A DNA stretch of 6,694 nucleotides, taken from Bacteroidales bacterium UBA1237. GTDB taxonomy: Bacteria > Bacteroidota > Bacteroidia > Bacteroidales > UBA932. Below, piece after piece: positions 5,987 through 6,694 of the stretch. The notes under the pieces were generated by a model. It worked only from the letters and a program-made list of their open reading frames with translations, searched no databases and had not been told where the DNA came from. Location of the stretch: positions 5,677 to 12,370 of the forward strand of contig DBWN01000257.1 of NCBI GenBank assembly GCA_002308935.1, given 5' to 3'. How positions within the stretch are numbered: position 1 is the first letter of the stretch; every line of letters begins with the position of its first letter. Position numbers and translations under genes: made by a program.

Positions 5987-6586
5987 TTATGCGATTCCTG
6001 AGAATCCCATGAAAGCCATCGCGAGGATTCCCACGGTGATAAGGGCGATAGGAACACCCCTGAAAGCCTTGGGAACATCATTGAGTGCGAGATGCTCACG
6101 CAGTCCTGCGAAAAGGACCATCGCGAGTCCGTATCCGAGGGAGGTCGCGAAAGCGTAAAGCACCGCCTCACCGAATCCCAGCATATGGGAAGGCTGGCCG
6201 AAAGTGAACTCCTTGGTGACCACGTTGATGGCGACACCGAGTACCGCACAGTTGGTGGTGATAAGGGGAAGGAATATTCCGAGTGCCTGGTAGAGTGAAG
6301 GGCTGATCTTCTTGAGGACGATCTCAACCATCTGCACAAGGGCAGCTATCACCAGGATGAAGGCGATAGTCTGGAGGAACTCCAGCCCGAAGGGAAGGAG
6401 CAGGTACTTGTTCAGAAGATAAGTCACTACCGTAGCCAGCGTTATGACGAAGCACACCGCTGCGGACATTCCTGTTGCAGTGGAGAGTTTGTTGGACACT
6501 CCCAGGTAAGGGCAGACTCCGAGGAACTGCGCAAGAACGATATTGTTGACGAATATCGCCGATACTATTATCAGAAGAATTTCCAT
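5987..6586 (-). CDS. rnfA: Rnf electron transport complex subunit RnfA
   Basis: A membrane subunit of the Rnf complex, which couples electron flow between reduced ferredoxin and NAD+ to Na+ or H+ transport across the cytoplasmic membrane. The 199 residues match the family length and show six hydrophobic segments, roughly at 4-24, 38-58, 70-92, 101-122, 134-160 and 173-195. The signature sequences VNNIVLAQFLGVCPYLGVSN and LITTNCAVLGVA are present with Cys25 and Cys113; in Rnf/Nqr structures the equivalent Cys residues, with a pair from the partner subunit, hold an iron-sulfur cluster within the membrane. The gene begins 12 bp after the rnfE stop with a weak GAGAG sequence before the ATG, as expected for the end of an rnfBCDGEA operon. 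A hairpin follows its stop codon. The paralogue nqrE is the main alternative, but the rnfE neighbour and sequence favour RnfA. Confidence 0.93.
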   Translation of the reverse strand: MEILLIIVSAIFVNNIVLAQFLGVCPYLGVSNKLSTATGMSAAVCFVITLATVVTYLLNKYLLLPFGLEFLQTIAFILVIAALVQMVEIVLKKISPSLYQALGIFLPLITTNCAVLGVAINVVTKEFTFGQPSHMLGFGEAVLYAFATSLGYGLAMVLFAGLREHLALNDVPKAFRGVPIALITVGILAMAFMGFSGIA

Positions 6587-6598
6587 AACGCTCTCTCT

Positions 6599-6694
6599 TT
6601 ATGCTCCCTTGTTCTTGGAAGCTATCTTATTGAACAGAACCATCAGGTATCCAAGGCAGAGGAAAGCTCCGGGGGCCATCACGAAGGCGAGCAT
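6599..6694 (-). CDS. rnfE: Rnf complex subunit RnfE, C-terminal end only
   Basis: Only the last 31 codons and the TAA stop fall in the window; the gene enters from the right edge. The fragment has the hydrophobic last membrane segment and proline-glycine turn expected of RnfE (LAFVMAPGAFLCLGYLMVLF), followed by a short positively charged tail (NKIASKNKGA). RnfE pairs with RnfA in the membrane core of the Rnf complex. Identification rests on this short tail plus the position immediately before rnfA, which is the usual order. Confidence 0.75.
   Translation of the reverse strand: MLAFVMAPGAFLCLGYLMVLFNKIASKNKGA

Noticed and set aside
5243..6001. Plus-strand open frame of 252 codons opposite the methyltransferase and the gap before it
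   Set aside because: It runs through an antisense coding region and a noncoding hairpin with no domain or start signal; it is a shadow of the real gene.
5981..6603. A 12-base repeat (GCATAAAGAGAG on the minus strand) at the stop codons of both rnfE and rnfA
   Set aside because: It covers an Ala-stop or similar gene end plus a purine-rich Shine-Dalgarno-like stretch; two copies of 12 bases with no further extension are more easily explained by chance.
1..6694. CRISPR arrays, tRNA or rRNA genes, insertion sequences, phage or defence genes
   Set aside because: I looked on both strands and saw no spaced direct repeats, tRNA-like cloverleaf, transposase motifs or terminal inverted repeats; coding genes fill nearly all of the window.

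Overview
All genes in this window lie on the minus strand, so it reads from the right edge to the left. The organism is most likely a member of the Bacteroidota, probably Bacteroidales. The reasons are an rnfE-rnfA gene pair in that order, an almost complete lack of Shine-Dalgarno sequences in front of the genes, one good match to the Bacteroidota -7 promoter element (TAnnTTTG), and a gene set that resembles the aryl-polyene/flexirubin-type pigment clusters of that phylum. This placement is inferred; no rRNA or other marker gene is present.

Right side (about 5987-6694): the end of rnfE and the whole of rnfA, two membrane subunits of the Rnf ferredoxin:NAD+ oxidoreductase ion pump. They form the end of an operon that continues beyond the right edge. 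A 117-bp gap follows, with a strong 12-bp-stem hairpin and, closer to the next gene, an isolated AAGGAGGTAA sequence.

Main part (1-5869): eight tightly packed genes in what looks like one operon. In transcription order they encode an O-methyltransferase-like protein, an acyl carrier protein (ACP), an LpxL-type membrane acyltransferase (ATGA overlap with the ACP), a hot-dog 3-hydroxyacyl-ACP dehydratase, a complete ketosynthase, a half-length ketosynthase-like protein without a catalytic Cys, a second ACP, and a second ketosynthase cut by the left edge. The only sizeable gap is 58 bp before the half-length ketosynthase. It is AT-rich and holds a candidate internal promoter overlapping a perfect inverted repeat.

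Together these genes look like part of a type II fatty-acid/polyketide pathway of the aryl polyene kind. Discrete ACPs would carry an aryl-primed chain, two ketosynthases and a chain-length-factor-like partner would extend it, and the dehydratase would introduce the double bonds. The methyltransferase might modify the aryl head, and the LpxL-like enzyme would move the finished acyl chain to a membrane lipid. The ketoreductase, aryl-activating ligase, ammonia lyase and exporter expected in such clusters are not visible and would have to lie beyond the left edge or elsewhere. The most unusual points are three proteins that lack an expected family catalytic residue: the dehydratase (Gln for His), the methyltransferase (Asp for His) and the half-length ketosynthase (no Cys, no His pair).
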